Positions 42,232 to 51,557 of a stretch of 64,000 nucleotides of DNA are shown piece after piece (positions within the stretch are counted from its first letter, which is position 1; each line of letters begins with the position of its first letter). The DNA comes from Enterococcus columbae DSM 7374 = ATCC 51263 (lineage in GTDB: Bacteria > Bacillota > Bacilli > Lactobacillales > Enterococcaceae). A program made the position numbers and the translations under genes. Location of the stretch: NCBI RefSeq assembly GCF_000406925.1, contig NZ_KE136352.1, positions 72,001-136,000 of the forward strand, in the 5' to 3' direction. The notes beneath the pieces were generated by a model. The model searched no databases. It was not told the DNA's origin and was given only the letters and a program-made list of their open reading frames with translations.

Positions 42232-44388
42232 TTATTGTCCCTTTATTTTATCGATTAAGCCACCAACTAATTGATCAAAGCCATTTTTTACCTTCTGTCC
42301 AAAGTCGTCCAAGCCTTCTTTCGCTTTTTGAGCGAAATCATTTACCTTATCTTTGACCTCTTGCTCAGTGGTTTGCTTTTGGCTATTGGCTTGTTCTGGA
42401 GTCATCACCTTACCATCTGTCTGATAGGCATCTACCACATTAAAGCTAGTATTTTTCGTATAGGGTAAAATCCCCTGTGCTTCGGCTTTAAAGACCTGTC
42501 CGACTCCTTGGCCACTTGTTGAGGTGAGATAATGTTGATTGGTCGTTTCTTCATAACCAAGCCAAGTGGAAATCACTACATCTGGCGTATAGCCGACAAT
42601 CCATTGATCATTGACCTTACTTGCATCAAAATTCGTTTCTGTAGTTCCGGTTTTGCCTGCGACTTGATAGCCATAAGGTTGTGCATTGACAGCTGTTCCA
42701 TTAGAAAAGGTTCCTAGCAAAATACTATTCATCTCATCAGTGGTTTTTTCTGATAAGATACGTGTGCCTTTCTTTCCAGTATTATCCACAATAACCGCTC
42801 CTGTGGCATCTATAATCTTGGCGATAAAATGACTTTCATAATAAGTCCCTCCATTGGCAAAGACAGCATAGGCATTCGCCATCGTTTGAGGACTTTCTCC
42901 GTAACGTAAACCTCCCAGTGCTAAGCCCCAGTATCGGTCCTTTTCATCAAGGGATAAGCCAAATTCCTCTGCCTTTTTATACCCTTTATCTAAGCCGATT
43001 TCATGTAATAGCCAAACTGCTGGCAGATTTAAGCTTTGTGCAACGGCTTGATACATAGGTACCTCACCTGCATAAGTGCCATCATAGTTTTTGGCATCAT
43101 AAAAGCTTAATGGTTCATCTTTTAGCATACTACTTGGCTGATAGCCTGATTCCAAAGCTGCTGCATAGACACTTAGCGGTTTGATTGTTGAGCCCGGTGA
43201 GCGTTTCATCTGGGTGGCAAAATTATAGCCTAAGAAAGTATATTCCCCTCTACGACCAACTACCGCCTCTACGCCACCATTTTTAGGATTTACGGCGATT
43301 GAAGCCGATTGAACCATCGTGCCATCCTCCGCATTTTCTGGGAAATAGCCATTTTCATCATAGACTGATTGCATTTGACGTTGATAATTTTGATCGAGAT
43401 AGGTATAAATTTTATAGCCGTTTTTCATAATGTCTTGTAATTTAAGCCCATACTTACTCGTTGCCTCATTGATTACAGCATCAAAATAATACGGATATTG
43501 ATAATCGGATTCATCTTGGGTATACGTATCATTTAATAATCCAGCCAAATTGACTTGTTGCGCCTGTTGTGCAGCTGCCTTCGTAATTTTTTGATTATCT
43601 ACCATCAGCTGTAAGACCGTATCTCGACGATTAGTCGCATTTTTTAGATGATCAAGCGGATTGTAAATCGACGGTCCCTTTAGCATGCCGACTAAAGTAG
43701 CGGATTCAGCTAAATTTAAGTCCTTGGCATCCACACCAAAATATTTTTTGGCAGCATCCTGAATCCCCCATACCCCATTACCAAAATAGGAGGTATTCAA
43801 GTACATGGTCAAAATTTCGTCTTTACTGTATTTCTTTTCAATTTCGATTGCTAAAAATATCTCTTTTGCTTTTCGATTGAAGGTTTGATCTAACGTAAGA
43901 TACGCATTTTTAGCTAATTGCTGCGTGATGGTACTCCCACCCCCACCTTCTGTTGAGCGATTAATAAGCATTCTGACAAAGGCACGGCCGATTCCTTTAA
44001 TATCAAAGCCGTGATGCTCATAGAATCTACGGTCTTCTGTAGAAATCAAGGCATCTACCACATAAGGTGAGATAGCAGACAGCTCAACATAATTGCCCTT
44101 TTGCGAATGCAGACTGCCTGCCTCATCGCCCTTGTAATCATAAATAATCGTTGACTCCTTCAGCCCTGCCTCTAATTCAGACACCTTGGTACTCTTAGCC
44201 ACAAAGAATAAATAAATGCTCGTCACTAAAACTAAGAGCAAAACAGCCAAAATTAAGATTTTATTGATATGATACTTACGCCAAATCCGTTTGCGCCAAG
44301 CTGAGAGTTTTTGAAGATAGGGACGACTTTTTTCATAGCTTGTATGTAAAAATGATTGAATTTTTGATACAATTTGTTTAAAATCCAT
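42232..44388 (-). CDS. Class A penicillin-binding protein (PBP2a/PBP1-like)
   Basis: 718 residues from the ATG at 44388 with AAAGGAA upstream; the frame is open 21 codons further. Short cytoplasmic basic segment, one transmembrane helix (ILILAVLLLVLVTSIYLFF), GT51 glycosyltransferase with STEDRRFYEHHGFD and GGSTITQQLAKN, then transpeptidase with SPGSTIKP (SxxK), QSLN (SxN) and KTGTTE. A coil-rich tail (KDKVNDFAQKAKEG) follows. Known role: polymerises and cross-links peptidoglycan outside the membrane. Confidence 0.92.
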   Translation of the reverse strand: MDFKQIVSKIQSFLHTSYEKSRPYLQKLSAWRKRIWRKYHINKILILAVLLLVLVTSIYLFFVAKSTKVSELEAGLKESTIIYDYKGDEAGSLHSQKGNYVELSAISPYVVDALISTEDRRFYEHHGFDIKGIGRAFVRMLINRSTEGGGGSTITQQLAKNAYLTLDQTFNRKAKEIFLAIEIEKKYSKDEILTMYLNTSYFGNGVWGIQDAAKKYFGVDAKDLNLAESATLVGMLKGPSIYNPLDHLKNATNRRDTVLQLMVDNQKITKAAAQQAQQVNLAGLLNDTYTQDESDYQYPYYFDAVINEATSKYGLKLQDIMKNGYKIYTYLDQNYQRQMQSVYDENGYFPENAEDGTMVQSASIAVNPKNGGVEAVVGRRGEYTFLGYNFATQMKRSPGSTIKPLSVYAAALESGYQPSSMLKDEPLSFYDAKNYDGTYAGEVPMYQAVAQSLNLPAVWLLHEIGLDKGYKKAEEFGLSLDEKDRYWGLALGGLRYGESPQTMANAYAVFANGGTYYESHFIAKIIDATGAVIVDNTGKKGTRILSEKTTDEMNSILLGTFSNGTAVNAQPYGYQVAGKTGTTETNFDASKVNDQWIVGYTPDVVISTWLGYEETTNQHYLTSTSGQGVGQVFKAEAQGILPYTKNTSFNVVDAYQTDGKVMTPEQANSQKQTTEQEVKDKVNDFAQKAKEGLDDFGQKVKNGFDQLVGGLIDKIKGQ

Positions 44389-44524
44389 GCTAATTCCTTT
44401 CCATTGCAATGTGTTCACTGGAGATTGAACCCAGTCTATTCTCTTAGTCATTTTACCATTGCCTGATTAATAATAGGATAAAAAAAGTTTAAAAATACTA
44501 TAAATTCGCTCATTCGAGGTGTCT

Positions 44525-45379
44525 ATGAAATATACAATTACTCTACCTAAAAGCTTTACTAGCTGTACGATTCGTGAATTACTAGAAAGTCGCTGGTTAG
44601 TTCCACGTAAGGTTCGTCATTTCTTACGTGTACGCAAAAATGTCTTATTAAATCAACAGACCGCCATGTTTCATCAAGAGGTTCATGCGGGAGATGAAAT
44701 TACGTTGATTTTACAAGAGGAGGATTATCAGTTTCAAGCGATTGCGCCTGGTAAGGCTGAAAATGTCCAAGTCTTATACGAAGATGAACATCTACTCATA
44801 GTCGATAAACCAGCTGGAATAAAAACACATCCCAATCAGCCCAATGAAACAGCGACGCTCCTGAATGATGTCGCAAGCTACCTGAGCGCGCAAGACTGCT
44901 ATCCTCATGTCGTCCATCGCTTAGATAAGGAAACCAGTGGCGTAATTTTATTCGCTAAAAATCCCCTGGTCTTACCCATCTTAGGTCGGTTACTTGAGCA
45001 AAAGCAAATTTACCGTCGTTATCAAGCTATTGTTCATGGAAAATTACTACAGAATCAAACCATCACTAAAAAAATCGGTCGTGATCGCCACGATCGCCGC
45101 AAACGCATTATTGATGCAAAAGGTGGACAAGTAGCCATTACGCATGTCGAGATTGCGAAGGTTTTAGCCAATACGACGGAGCTTTATTGTGTTTTAGATA
45201 CTGGAAGAACTCATCAAATTCGGGTGCATTTAGCGAGTATTCAGCATCCGATTGTCGGTGATCCACTTTATCAAAAAATTCCAGCCAAGCGGTTAATGCT
45301 CCACGCGCAAGAAATGTATCTAACGCATCCATTTACCCAAGAAACACTAAAAATCACGTCTAAACATGCGTTGTTCTAA
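44525..45379 (+). CDS. RluD-family pseudouridine synthase
   Basis: 284 residues. ATG at 44525 with GAGG 5 bases upstream; a GTG at 44519 overlaps that site. Catalytic Asp in HVVHRLDKETSGVILFAK near residue 140, preceded by LLIVDKPAGIKTHP and followed by LDTGRTHQIRVHLA. The N-terminus has an S4-like segment. Isomerises uridines in rRNA or tRNA; the exact site cannot be told. Confidence 0.9.
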   Translation: MKYTITLPKSFTSCTIRELLESRWLVPRKVRHFLRVRKNVLLNQQTAMFHQEVHAGDEITLILQEEDYQFQAIAPGKAENVQVLYEDEHLLIVDKPAGIKTHPNQPNETATLLNDVASYLSAQDCYPHVVHRLDKETSGVILFAKNPLVLPILGRLLEQKQIYRRYQAIVHGKLLQNQTITKKIGRDRHDRRKRIIDAKGGQVAITHVEIAKVLANTTELYCVLDTGRTHQIRVHLASIQHPIVGDPLYQKIPAKRLMLHAQEMYLTHPFTQETLKITSKHALF

Positions 45380-45380
45380 A

Positions 45381-45418
45381 AAAAAACATTGATGTCGATT
45401 TTGACATCAATGTTTTTT
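45381..45418. terminator. Bidirectional terminator
   Basis: AAAAAACATTGATGTC pairs perfectly with GACATCAATGTTTTTT around a 6-base loop, between convergent genes. Confidence 0.9.
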
Positions 45419-45426
45419 GCTTTACA

Positions 45427-46440
45427 CTAACTAATTTTTAAATAAGGCGCAGGATCGACAAATTCCTTCCAATTAGCGGTATGCGCTAAGCCAAAATGCA
45501 AATGTACGCCCGTAGAATTACCGGTTGTCCCCATTTTTCCAATTTCTTGGCCCACTAAGACCGAATCATTCGTCTTCACTAAAATATGATTTAAATGTAA
45601 GTAATAAGAGTAAAAGCCATTATCATGCTGAATAATGATATAATTTCCCGCACTCTTATCTGTTCCAGTCATAACAACCTTCCCATCACGAGCAGCAAAG
45701 ACCGATTGATCAAGCTGACCGACCAAATCAATCCCATCATGCTGGGTACCAGATACACCGTTTGGATCCTCACGCTGACCAAAGCCACTTGAAACCACTA
45801 AATTTGTAGCTAAAGGAGAAGCAAAGCCTGTCGCTTGCGTTTGGGCTTGTTTGGCTTGTTGCTTTTCTGCTTCTGCTTTTTGTTGATCAAGCTTTTGCAA
45901 GGTGCTTTGCAGACTGGCATCTTGCTGGCTGACTTGTTGTAATTGAGTCGCTAGCTGATTCCGTTGATTTTCACTAGCTAAACGTTGTTGTTGATAATAG
46001 GCAACGCTCACCTCAAAGGAAGCAATTTGTGGTTCATACTTAGGTAAAATCGCCTTTAGATTATTGATTTGATCTTTTAGGTCAATAATCTTATTGGTCT
46101 CAGCCAAATAAGTCGTTGGATTAGAAATTGCTTCTATTGATTGCTTTTTCTTTTCGTAGCGTTTGGTTAAAGCACTAATTCTATCTTTTAGTGCTTGATA
46201 ATCTAGCTTTTCCTTCAAAAGCGCCTTAGAAAAATTCTCTTCTTTTGTTTTATTTTCAGTAATTTTATTCATCACTGCTTGTAATTGCGCAGTTAATGAT
46301 TGCTCTTGTTGCTTGACTTGGGTTAATTGGGTCTGATTTTGTTTAATTTGATCATCAATGCTGCTGGCATGCACATTCACTCCGGCAGTCAAAATCGCGC
46401 CCCCAATTAATAAGGAAGCGAGTAGTTGCTTATATTTCAA
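45427..46440 (-). CDS. Murein hydrolase activator/M23 endopeptidase with coiled coil
   Basis: 337 residues. Signal peptide residues 1-26 (LLIGGAILTAGVNVHAS), long glutamine-rich coiled coil about 30-205, then an M23 domain with QHDGIDLVG (zinc His/Asp), HLNHILV and HLHFGLAH. All zinc ligands seem present, so it should be an active peptidase, unlike degenerate EnvC. Secreted or wall-associated; likely acts in cell separation. Own transcription unit. Confidence 0.88.
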   Translation of the reverse strand: MKYKQLLASLLIGGAILTAGVNVHASSIDDQIKQNQTQLTQVKQQEQSLTAQLQAVMNKITENKTKEENFSKALLKEKLDYQALKDRISALTKRYEKKKQSIEAISNPTTYLAETNKIIDLKDQINNLKAILPKYEPQIASFEVSVAYYQQQRLASENQRNQLATQLQQVSQQDASLQSTLQKLDQQKAEAEKQQAKQAQTQATGFASPLATNLVVSSGFGQREDPNGVSGTQHDGIDLVGQLDQSVFAARDGKVVMTGTDKSAGNYIIIQHDNGFYSYYLHLNHILVKTNDSVLVGQEIGKMGTTGNSTGVHLHFGLAHTANWKEFVDPAPYLKIS

Positions 46441-46574
46441 TGAGTAAGCCTCTTTTCTAATAGTCTTTCAAGGAGTAATTATAACATAGATTTTTTAAAT
46501 CAAAAGCTGTTGGCTAGATTGTTACTAAATTGTAATCTAAATGGATAAATTTTGTCATGATTGACTAAAGGGAC

Positions 46575-47300
46575 TTATGCCTCTCTTTGTTGTAAAAGAC
46601 GGATTTCCTCAGGCGTTAAGGTCCGATATTCTCCTAAGGCTAATTGCTCATCTAATAGCAATTGCCCCATGCGCACCCGTTTAAGGTAAGTAACCTCTTT
46701 GCCTAGCGCTTGCATCATTCGTTTCACTTGATGAAACTTTCCTTCATGCAAAACAAGCAAAGCCGTTGAGCATTCAGCCTGTTCATCAGTCGAAAGGACC
46801 TGTAATTGCGCTGGTAAGCAAATCTCACCCCCATCGATTTTTAGACCAGTCGCACAAGCCTGCACATCTTGAGTAGTCAAAAGCCCCTCAACTTCTACAT
46901 AATACTCCTTAGGCACATGCTTTTTAGGCGAAAGCAGCTGATGCGCTAGCGCACCATCATTACTAATCACTAACAAACCTTCCGTATCCTTATCCAAGCG
47001 GCCAATTGGAAATAAATCTTCCCGATAATCTTCATCGCTAAATAAGTCTAAAACGGTTTCTTCAAAATCATCGACCGTAGCTGAAATGACCCCTTGAGGT
47101 TTATTCATTAAATAGTAAAAGTATTTTTGATAAACAACTTGCTCCTCTTCAAAATAGACTTCATCACTCAATTCATTAACTTGAAATTTATCGCTTTTCA
47201 CAATCTCTCCATTAACTCGGACCAATCCCTTTTTGATGAATGCTTTGACTTCCTTCCTTGAGCCAAAATTCATGTCTGCTAAAAACTTGTCTAACCGCAT
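46575..47300 (-). CDS. rsuA: RsuA-family 16S rRNA pseudouridine synthase
   Basis: 241 residues. S4 RNA-binding domain residues 1-60 (MRLDKFLADMNFGSRKEVKA), catalytic GRLDKDTEGLLVISNDG near residue 105, and the KFHQVKRMMQALG segment of the RsuA/RluB group. Isomerises a uridine in small-subunit rRNA. AGGAGG precedes the ATG. It is preceded by the palindromic repeat array. Confidence 0.88.
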   Translation of the reverse strand: MRLDKFLADMNFGSRKEVKAFIKKGLVRVNGEIVKSDKFQVNELSDEVYFEEEQVVYQKYFYYLMNKPQGVISATVDDFEETVLDLFSDEDYREDLFPIGRLDKDTEGLLVISNDGALAHQLLSPKKHVPKEYYVEVEGLLTTQDVQACATGLKIDGGEICLPAQLQVLSTDEQAECSTALLVLHEGKFHQVKRMMQALGKEVTYLKRVRMGQLLLDEQLALGEYRTLTPEEIRLLQQREA

Positions 47301-47370
47301 ATTTCATCCCTCCTAAATTTAAGCCTATGTACTAAATGCTCTAGTAATTGCGTCTGTCATACTAAATCAC

Positions 47371-47404
47371 ATTTGCTCGTAGTTAACCAACTTGCTAGAC
47401 ATCC
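47371..47404. repeat. Partial copy (right arm) of the long palindromic element
   Basis: ATTTGCTCGTAGTTAACCAA followed by CTTGCTAGACATCC matches the right arm of the two complete copies next to it. GACATCCTTTAT recurs about 138 bases on. Confidence 0.55.
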
Positions 47405-47420
47405 TTTATTTAATCTGTGG

Positions 47421-47536
47421 CTAACGACTAGCTACTCGGAAAATTTGCCTCGTCGTTTGAAAAAAAATTTTAAAATTGCCCATTTTTCAAACGGCGAGTA
47501 ACACTCAAATTTTCTCGTAGCTGTGCGAGTCGTTAG
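47421..47536. repeat. Long imperfect palindrome, copy 1
   Basis: Nested arms: CTAACGACT/AGTCGTTAG, AGCTAC/GTAGCT, GAAAATTTG/CAAATTTTC and an inner CGTTTGAAAAA/TTTTTCAAACG. Right of the inner stem is AGTAACACTC. Copy-specific bases in the left arm are matched by changes in the right arm. Confidence 0.7.
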
Positions 47537-47560
47537 ACATCCTTTATGCAATCTGTGTTC

Positions 47561-47670
47561 AGTAGCTAGACATAGCGAAAATTCGCCTCTCCATTGGGAA
47601 AATCTCAACATCTTTTAATTTTCTCAATGGAGAGTAACACTCGAATTTTCTCATGTCTGGGCAAGCTACT
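47561..47670. repeat. Long imperfect palindrome, copy 2
   Basis: Same plan with different bases: AGTAGCT/AGCTACT, AGACAT/ATGTCT, CGAAAATTCG/CGAATTTTC and inner CTCTCCATTG/CAATGGAGAG. The AGTAACACTC and ACATCC segments are kept. Confidence 0.7.
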
Positions 47671-47687
47671 TCACATCCTTATATGTT

Positions 47688-47716
47688 AAATGGATGGAGG
47701 AAGCCCCCATCCATTT
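47688..47716 (-). terminator. Terminator of the MurJ-like gene
   Basis: AAATGGATGG pairs with CCATCCATTT around a 9-base loop, 15 bases after the stop. The T tail is short (TTTAACAT). Confidence 0.6.
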
Positions 47717-47730
47717 GCTATCACAAAAAG

Positions 47731-49374
47731 CTATTTAATTTTTAAACGTTGACGTAAACGCACCATGCTAGAGCCTAATAATTTTTCAGCGATTCGGGTT
47801 TTTAAAATCAAGTAAATATAAGTGATCCCGCCAAAGCCGGCAACAAAGGCTGACAGTAAAAAGGCTGTAATCTTGTGTTCTGGACTAAAGATTAGACCTC
47901 CGATTGCTTTGGCTATCAAAGCTACGATTAACATGCAAATAGTTAAAATCGCAATCAATAAAATTCTTCTTAGTGTAAAACGCCAATTAAAGCGAGAAAC
48001 TCGTTGTAATTTGCGAATATTTAAATAGCAAGAAGCGCCCATCCCAATCGTTGTTGAAATTAGCGGACCATATACTTGAAAAAGTAAAATACATGGATAT
48101 TGCAAAATAATTTTGACAACCAAACCGGCAACAAAGAAACGAACGGCTGAGCGATTGTAATACATTCCTTGCAGGGTTGAAGAAGTCAGCATGAACAACC
48201 CAACAAATAATCCAGATAGACAGGCAACGACTAATACTTTACTTCCTAGCACATCTGGCTCATAAAAGAAAGTATTTAAAGGATAGGCTAATAAAATCAT
48301 GCCAAAGGTTGCTGGAAACATCAATAACGCATAAAGCTGGAAATTATTGTTGATTAGTTTCGCTAAGTCACGATAACGTTTTTGCGTAATCGCTTCGGTA
48401 ACTAATGGTAAGCTCGTAAATGCCATCGAAGTCGCTAAACCAATCACTACCATAGTTAACTTATCTGGATTACCACCAAAGACTGCCATTTGTTCAATTA
48501 ATTGATTTTTACTATAGCTAGTAAAACTTTGCATCATATGTACATAGGTGCCTTGATCGACTAATTTATAAATCGTAACGCCTGCTCCTACAATGGTAAA
48601 TGGAATCGCCTGTCTAATCGTATCGATGATTAAAGCTTTCGTATCTAGCTTTTCACCAGGTACACTCATTTCCTTTTGCACTTCAAAGGTCAGCTGCGCC
48701 TTTTTTAAAAAATAAAATAAAGTTGCTAAAGAGGCAATCGCACCGATAAAAGCGGCAAAGGTTGATTGAACAACCGCTGTCAAATAGCTACCATTCATCA
48801 CTTTGATAATGATAAAGGTCGCTAGCAGCATGTAAAATACTCGAATAACCTGCTCCACTAGCTGTGACATCGCATAGGGTTGCATATTTTGATTTCCTTG
48901 GAAGTACCCACGAATCACGCTCATGCATGGGAAAATCAAAATAGCCGCACTCAATGAATGCATCACGGGAATTAATTCAGTGCCGCCACCGGATAGTCGC
49001 GCCAACAATGGTGAGGCTAGATACATAATAGCCGCACAAATCAAACCAATCAGCCCCATAAACTGCAAAGCTTTTTTAAATAGCTGTTGGCTTTGAGCAT
49101 ATTGCTGCTTGGAATTATAATAAGCCACCTGTTTAGCAATGGCTGCTGGAATCCCAGCCGTTGAAATCATTAAAAACAGGGCATAAACATTATACCCCAT
49201 ATTAAATAAGGCATTCGCCTCTTTGCCATGTGTACCCATCCAAGCGTACCATGGTAAAATATATATCACACCAATTAAGCGTGAGCCCACATTGCCTAGT
49301 GTCATCCAAGCTGAGCCACGCGCCATTTTTTCCTCATTGGTTAGAGCTGAGGGTTGTTTATATTCTGCGCTCAT
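47731..49374 (-). CDS. murJ: Lipid II flippase, MurJ/YtgP (MOP superfamily)
   Basis: 547 residues with about 14 transmembrane helices. The start GSAWMTLGNVGSRLIGVIYI and the charged MurJ-type cavity residues in the first helices match the polysaccharide-biosynthesis exporter branch of SpoVB/YtgP. Known role for YtgP: moves lipid II across the membrane. Located after murE, consistent with peptidoglycan synthesis. Capsule flippase is the alternative. Confidence 0.82.
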   Translation of the reverse strand: MSAEYKQPSALTNEEKMARGSAWMTLGNVGSRLIGVIYILPWYAWMGTHGKEANALFNMGYNVYALFLMISTAGIPAAIAKQVAYYNSKQQYAQSQQLFKKALQFMGLIGLICAAIMYLASPLLARLSGGGTELIPVMHSLSAAILIFPCMSVIRGYFQGNQNMQPYAMSQLVEQVIRVFYMLLATFIIIKVMNGSYLTAVVQSTFAAFIGAIASLATLFYFLKKAQLTFEVQKEMSVPGEKLDTKALIIDTIRQAIPFTIVGAGVTIYKLVDQGTYVHMMQSFTSYSKNQLIEQMAVFGGNPDKLTMVVIGLATSMAFTSLPLVTEAITQKRYRDLAKLINNNFQLYALLMFPATFGMILLAYPLNTFFYEPDVLGSKVLVVACLSGLFVGLFMLTSSTLQGMYYNRSAVRFFVAGLVVKIILQYPCILLFQVYGPLISTTIGMGASCYLNIRKLQRVSRFNWRFTLRRILLIAILTICMLIVALIAKAIGGLIFSPEHKITAFLLSAFVAGFGGITYIYLILKTRIAEKLLGSSMVRLRQRLKIK

Positions 49375-49478
49375 TCACAATCTCCATCCACTTATTTTTT
49401 TGTCTTACCGTATTATTTTAATCGCAAATGACCCGAATAGCAATCAGTACTTTGGGAATTTTTTTAGAAGTTTGAACA

Positions 49479-49620
49479 AAGCTTGCTCAATAAGTCACAT
49501 AACTGTTTCGCTAGCTACTCACAAAATTTGCCACACCTCTAGCAATCATTCCTTCCTTACTTTCTTGATTCTTGCTAGGGGTGTGGAGCACTCGAATTTT
49601 CTCGTAGCTGGGCAAGCTAG
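49479..49620. repeat. Long imperfect palindrome, copy 3
   Basis: AGCTTGCTC/GGGCAAGCT outermost, CTAGCTAC/GTAGCT, AAAATTTG/CGAATTTT, then an inner CACACCTCTAGCAA/TTGCTAGGGGTGTG unlike the inner stems of the other copies. It ends 3 bases from the murE stop codon. Confidence 0.65.
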
Positions 49621-49623
49621 TTC

Positions 49624-51132
49624 TCAACCTTTTTGTTGCCAGTGTTGGACAAATTGAATGTCGCTTTGGTAAGGTACGGCTTTGCCTTTGATTTTCATCG
49701 TTTGCTCGTTACCTTTTCCGGCTAAAATAACTACATCCTCGCTATTAGCTAAAGAAAGGGCTTTGGTAATAGCTTCATGACGGTCCTCAATTTCATAAAC
49801 TATTTGATTAGCTGGCATGACCGCTTTGATTTCGGCGATAATATCACTGACTTCTTCAAAATTAGGATCATCTGCTGTTAAAATGGCAATATCCGCAAAC
49901 TCGGTTAAGGCTCTGCCGATATCCGGACGGCGTGATAAAGCCTTGCCCCCTGCACTACCGGTAACAATGATTAATTGGCCACTTGGTCGCAGTTGACGTG
50001 CGCATTGACTCACTGCTTGTAGGCTTAAATAATTATGTGCATAATCGACTAAAACAACTGCGCCATTTGGTAAATGAAATAGATTCATCCGACCAGGTAC
50101 AACCGTTTGCTTTAGCGCCTTTTGGGCAGTGAGTGTATCAATCGGACAAACACTTCGCGCAGCCAAAAGCGCCGCCGTAGCATTATCAAAGTTAAAGGTA
50201 CCTAATAAGGCTAGCTCAAAGCTTTCTATCGTGCTTGTTTGCTGTCTTTGTAGCTGAAAGGAATGTTGACTATTACCAGTAATGCGATAATCTCCTTGCT
50301 TCACGCCAAAAGTCAGCATCGCAACTTGCGCCTGCTGACAAGTTTGGGCGAGCAAATCAAAGTAAGGAATGTCTTGGTGCACAATCATTTGCTGACTATG
50401 CATGATTAATTGTCGTTTACAATATAGATAATCTTCAAAGGTTGGATGCTCAATCGGACTAATATGATCATGACCAATATTTAAAAAGATCCCCACCTCA
50501 AAGGTCAAGCCATAGACTCGCTTCGTTTTATAAGCTTGCGAAGAGACCTCCATTACCAAATGCGTGACATTATTTTCTACTGCTTTAGCCATTTGTTCAT
50601 ATAATACCAGGGCTTCTGGCGTCGATAAGCTGGAAGACTGACGGGTTTTACCATCTAAAATCGTTTCCTCTGAAGAAAACAAAGCCACCCTTTCGCCTAA
50701 AGCTGCACTGAGTAATTGATGCGTAAAATAAGCGGTGGTTGTTTTGCCTTTAGTCCCAGTGATGGCAATTTTCACCAATCGATCTTGAGGATATTGATAA
50801 AAATGCTGCGCTAAAATTGCCATCGCCGCTCGAATATCCGTCACAATAAAGGCAATTGCAGTATTCTCCTCATAATATACCTCTGATACGTACGCTTGCA
50901 CGCCTAAAGTGGTCGCTTGCGCTAAAAACTCAGCTTTAAAATTAAGCCCTTTACAAAAAAAGAGCGTTTGACCATCAGCCACTCTGGAATCATAAGAAAG
51001 CTGCGTAAATTCCTTCGTCGGTAATGTCTCAGGATAGGTATAGTACCAGTTTTTATCTACAATTAATTCTTTTAATAAATGATTTTCTAATAATAATTGA
51101 TGGATTTCAGCAAGTGAAATATGATAAGTCAT
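49624..51132 (-). CDS. murE: UDP-MurNAc-L-Ala-D-Glu ligase MurE, probably L-lysine type
   Basis: 502 residues. ATP loop ITGTKGKTTTAYFT (near residue 125), MEVSSQAYKTKRV, FLNIGHDHISPIEH, carbamylated-lysine segment YLYCKRQL and the amino-acid motif DDPNFEE near residue 410. The DDPN form, rather than DNPR, is linked in the family to lysine instead of diaminopimelate, as recalled. Known role: adds the third amino acid to the peptidoglycan stem. AAGATTGGAGA precedes the ATG. Confidence 0.9.
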   Translation of the reverse strand: MTYHISLAEIHQLLLENHLLKELIVDKNWYYTYPETLPTKEFTQLSYDSRVADGQTLFFCKGLNFKAEFLAQATTLGVQAYVSEVYYEENTAIAFIVTDIRAAMAILAQHFYQYPQDRLVKIAITGTKGKTTTAYFTHQLLSAALGERVALFSSEETILDGKTRQSSSLSTPEALVLYEQMAKAVENNVTHLVMEVSSQAYKTKRVYGLTFEVGIFLNIGHDHISPIEHPTFEDYLYCKRQLIMHSQQMIVHQDIPYFDLLAQTCQQAQVAMLTFGVKQGDYRITGNSQHSFQLQRQQTSTIESFELALLGTFNFDNATAALLAARSVCPIDTLTAQKALKQTVVPGRMNLFHLPNGAVVLVDYAHNYLSLQAVSQCARQLRPSGQLIIVTGSAGGKALSRRPDIGRALTEFADIAILTADDPNFEEVSDIIAEIKAVMPANQIVYEIEDRHEAITKALSLANSEDVVILAGKGNEQTMKIKGKAVPYQSDIQFVQHWQQKG

Positions 51133-51175
51133 GACTTAATCTCCAATCTTAAATAATAATTCTCGCCTATTATAC

Positions 51176-51214
51176 CACAAAAAAAGGAATAGAACGCAAC
51201 GCTTCTATCCCTTT
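51176..51214 (-). terminator. Terminator of the GcvH-like gene
   Basis: On the minus strand AAAGGGATAGAA pairs with TTCTATTCCTTT (one G-U) around an 8-base loop, followed by TTTTGTGG. Confidence 0.8.
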
Positions 51215-51226
51215 GAGCTTATCACT

Positions 51227-51556
51227 TTAAGCTAATGCTTCGAATTCAGTTGGGTCTACTTCTTTAAAGCTTAGTACCCAGGCTTGCATTTCATCTTCAT
51301 GATTGAAATCAGCTAGCTGCTCATTGATTGAAGACACCACACCTGAAATAGGACTTGGGAATTCACACACAGCTTTTTCCGCTTCAACCTCTAGGATGGC
51401 TTGCCCTTGCTCAATTTTTTCACCAACCTTTGGCAAAGTAGCAAAGGTAATTTTACCTAGATCATCTTGCGCTTTTTTGGTTAGACCTACACAGTATTCT
51501 TTTCCATTATACAAAACCCATAAATCATTTTTTTGTTTTAAATAATTTGTTCCCAT
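51227..51556 (-). CDS. gcvH: GcvH-like lipoyl-domain protein
   Basis: 109 residues from the ATG at 51556 (AAGGTG upstream; the frame runs 16 codons into the preceding gene). Lipoylation site is the lysine in LEVEAEKAVCEFPSP, with the family's ISGVVSSINEQL after it. In lactic acid bacteria without a full glycine cleavage system, GcvH serves as lipoyl relay or as substrate of macrodomain/lipoate-linked stress modules; no gcvPT genes are in view. Begins 1 base after the ArsC-like gene. Confidence 0.85.
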   Translation of the reverse strand: MGTNYLKQKNDLWVLYNGKEYCVGLTKKAQDDLGKITFATLPKVGEKIEQGQAILEVEAEKAVCEFPSPISGVVSSINEQLADFNHEDEMQAWVLSFKEVDPTEFEALA

Positions 51557-51557
51557 G

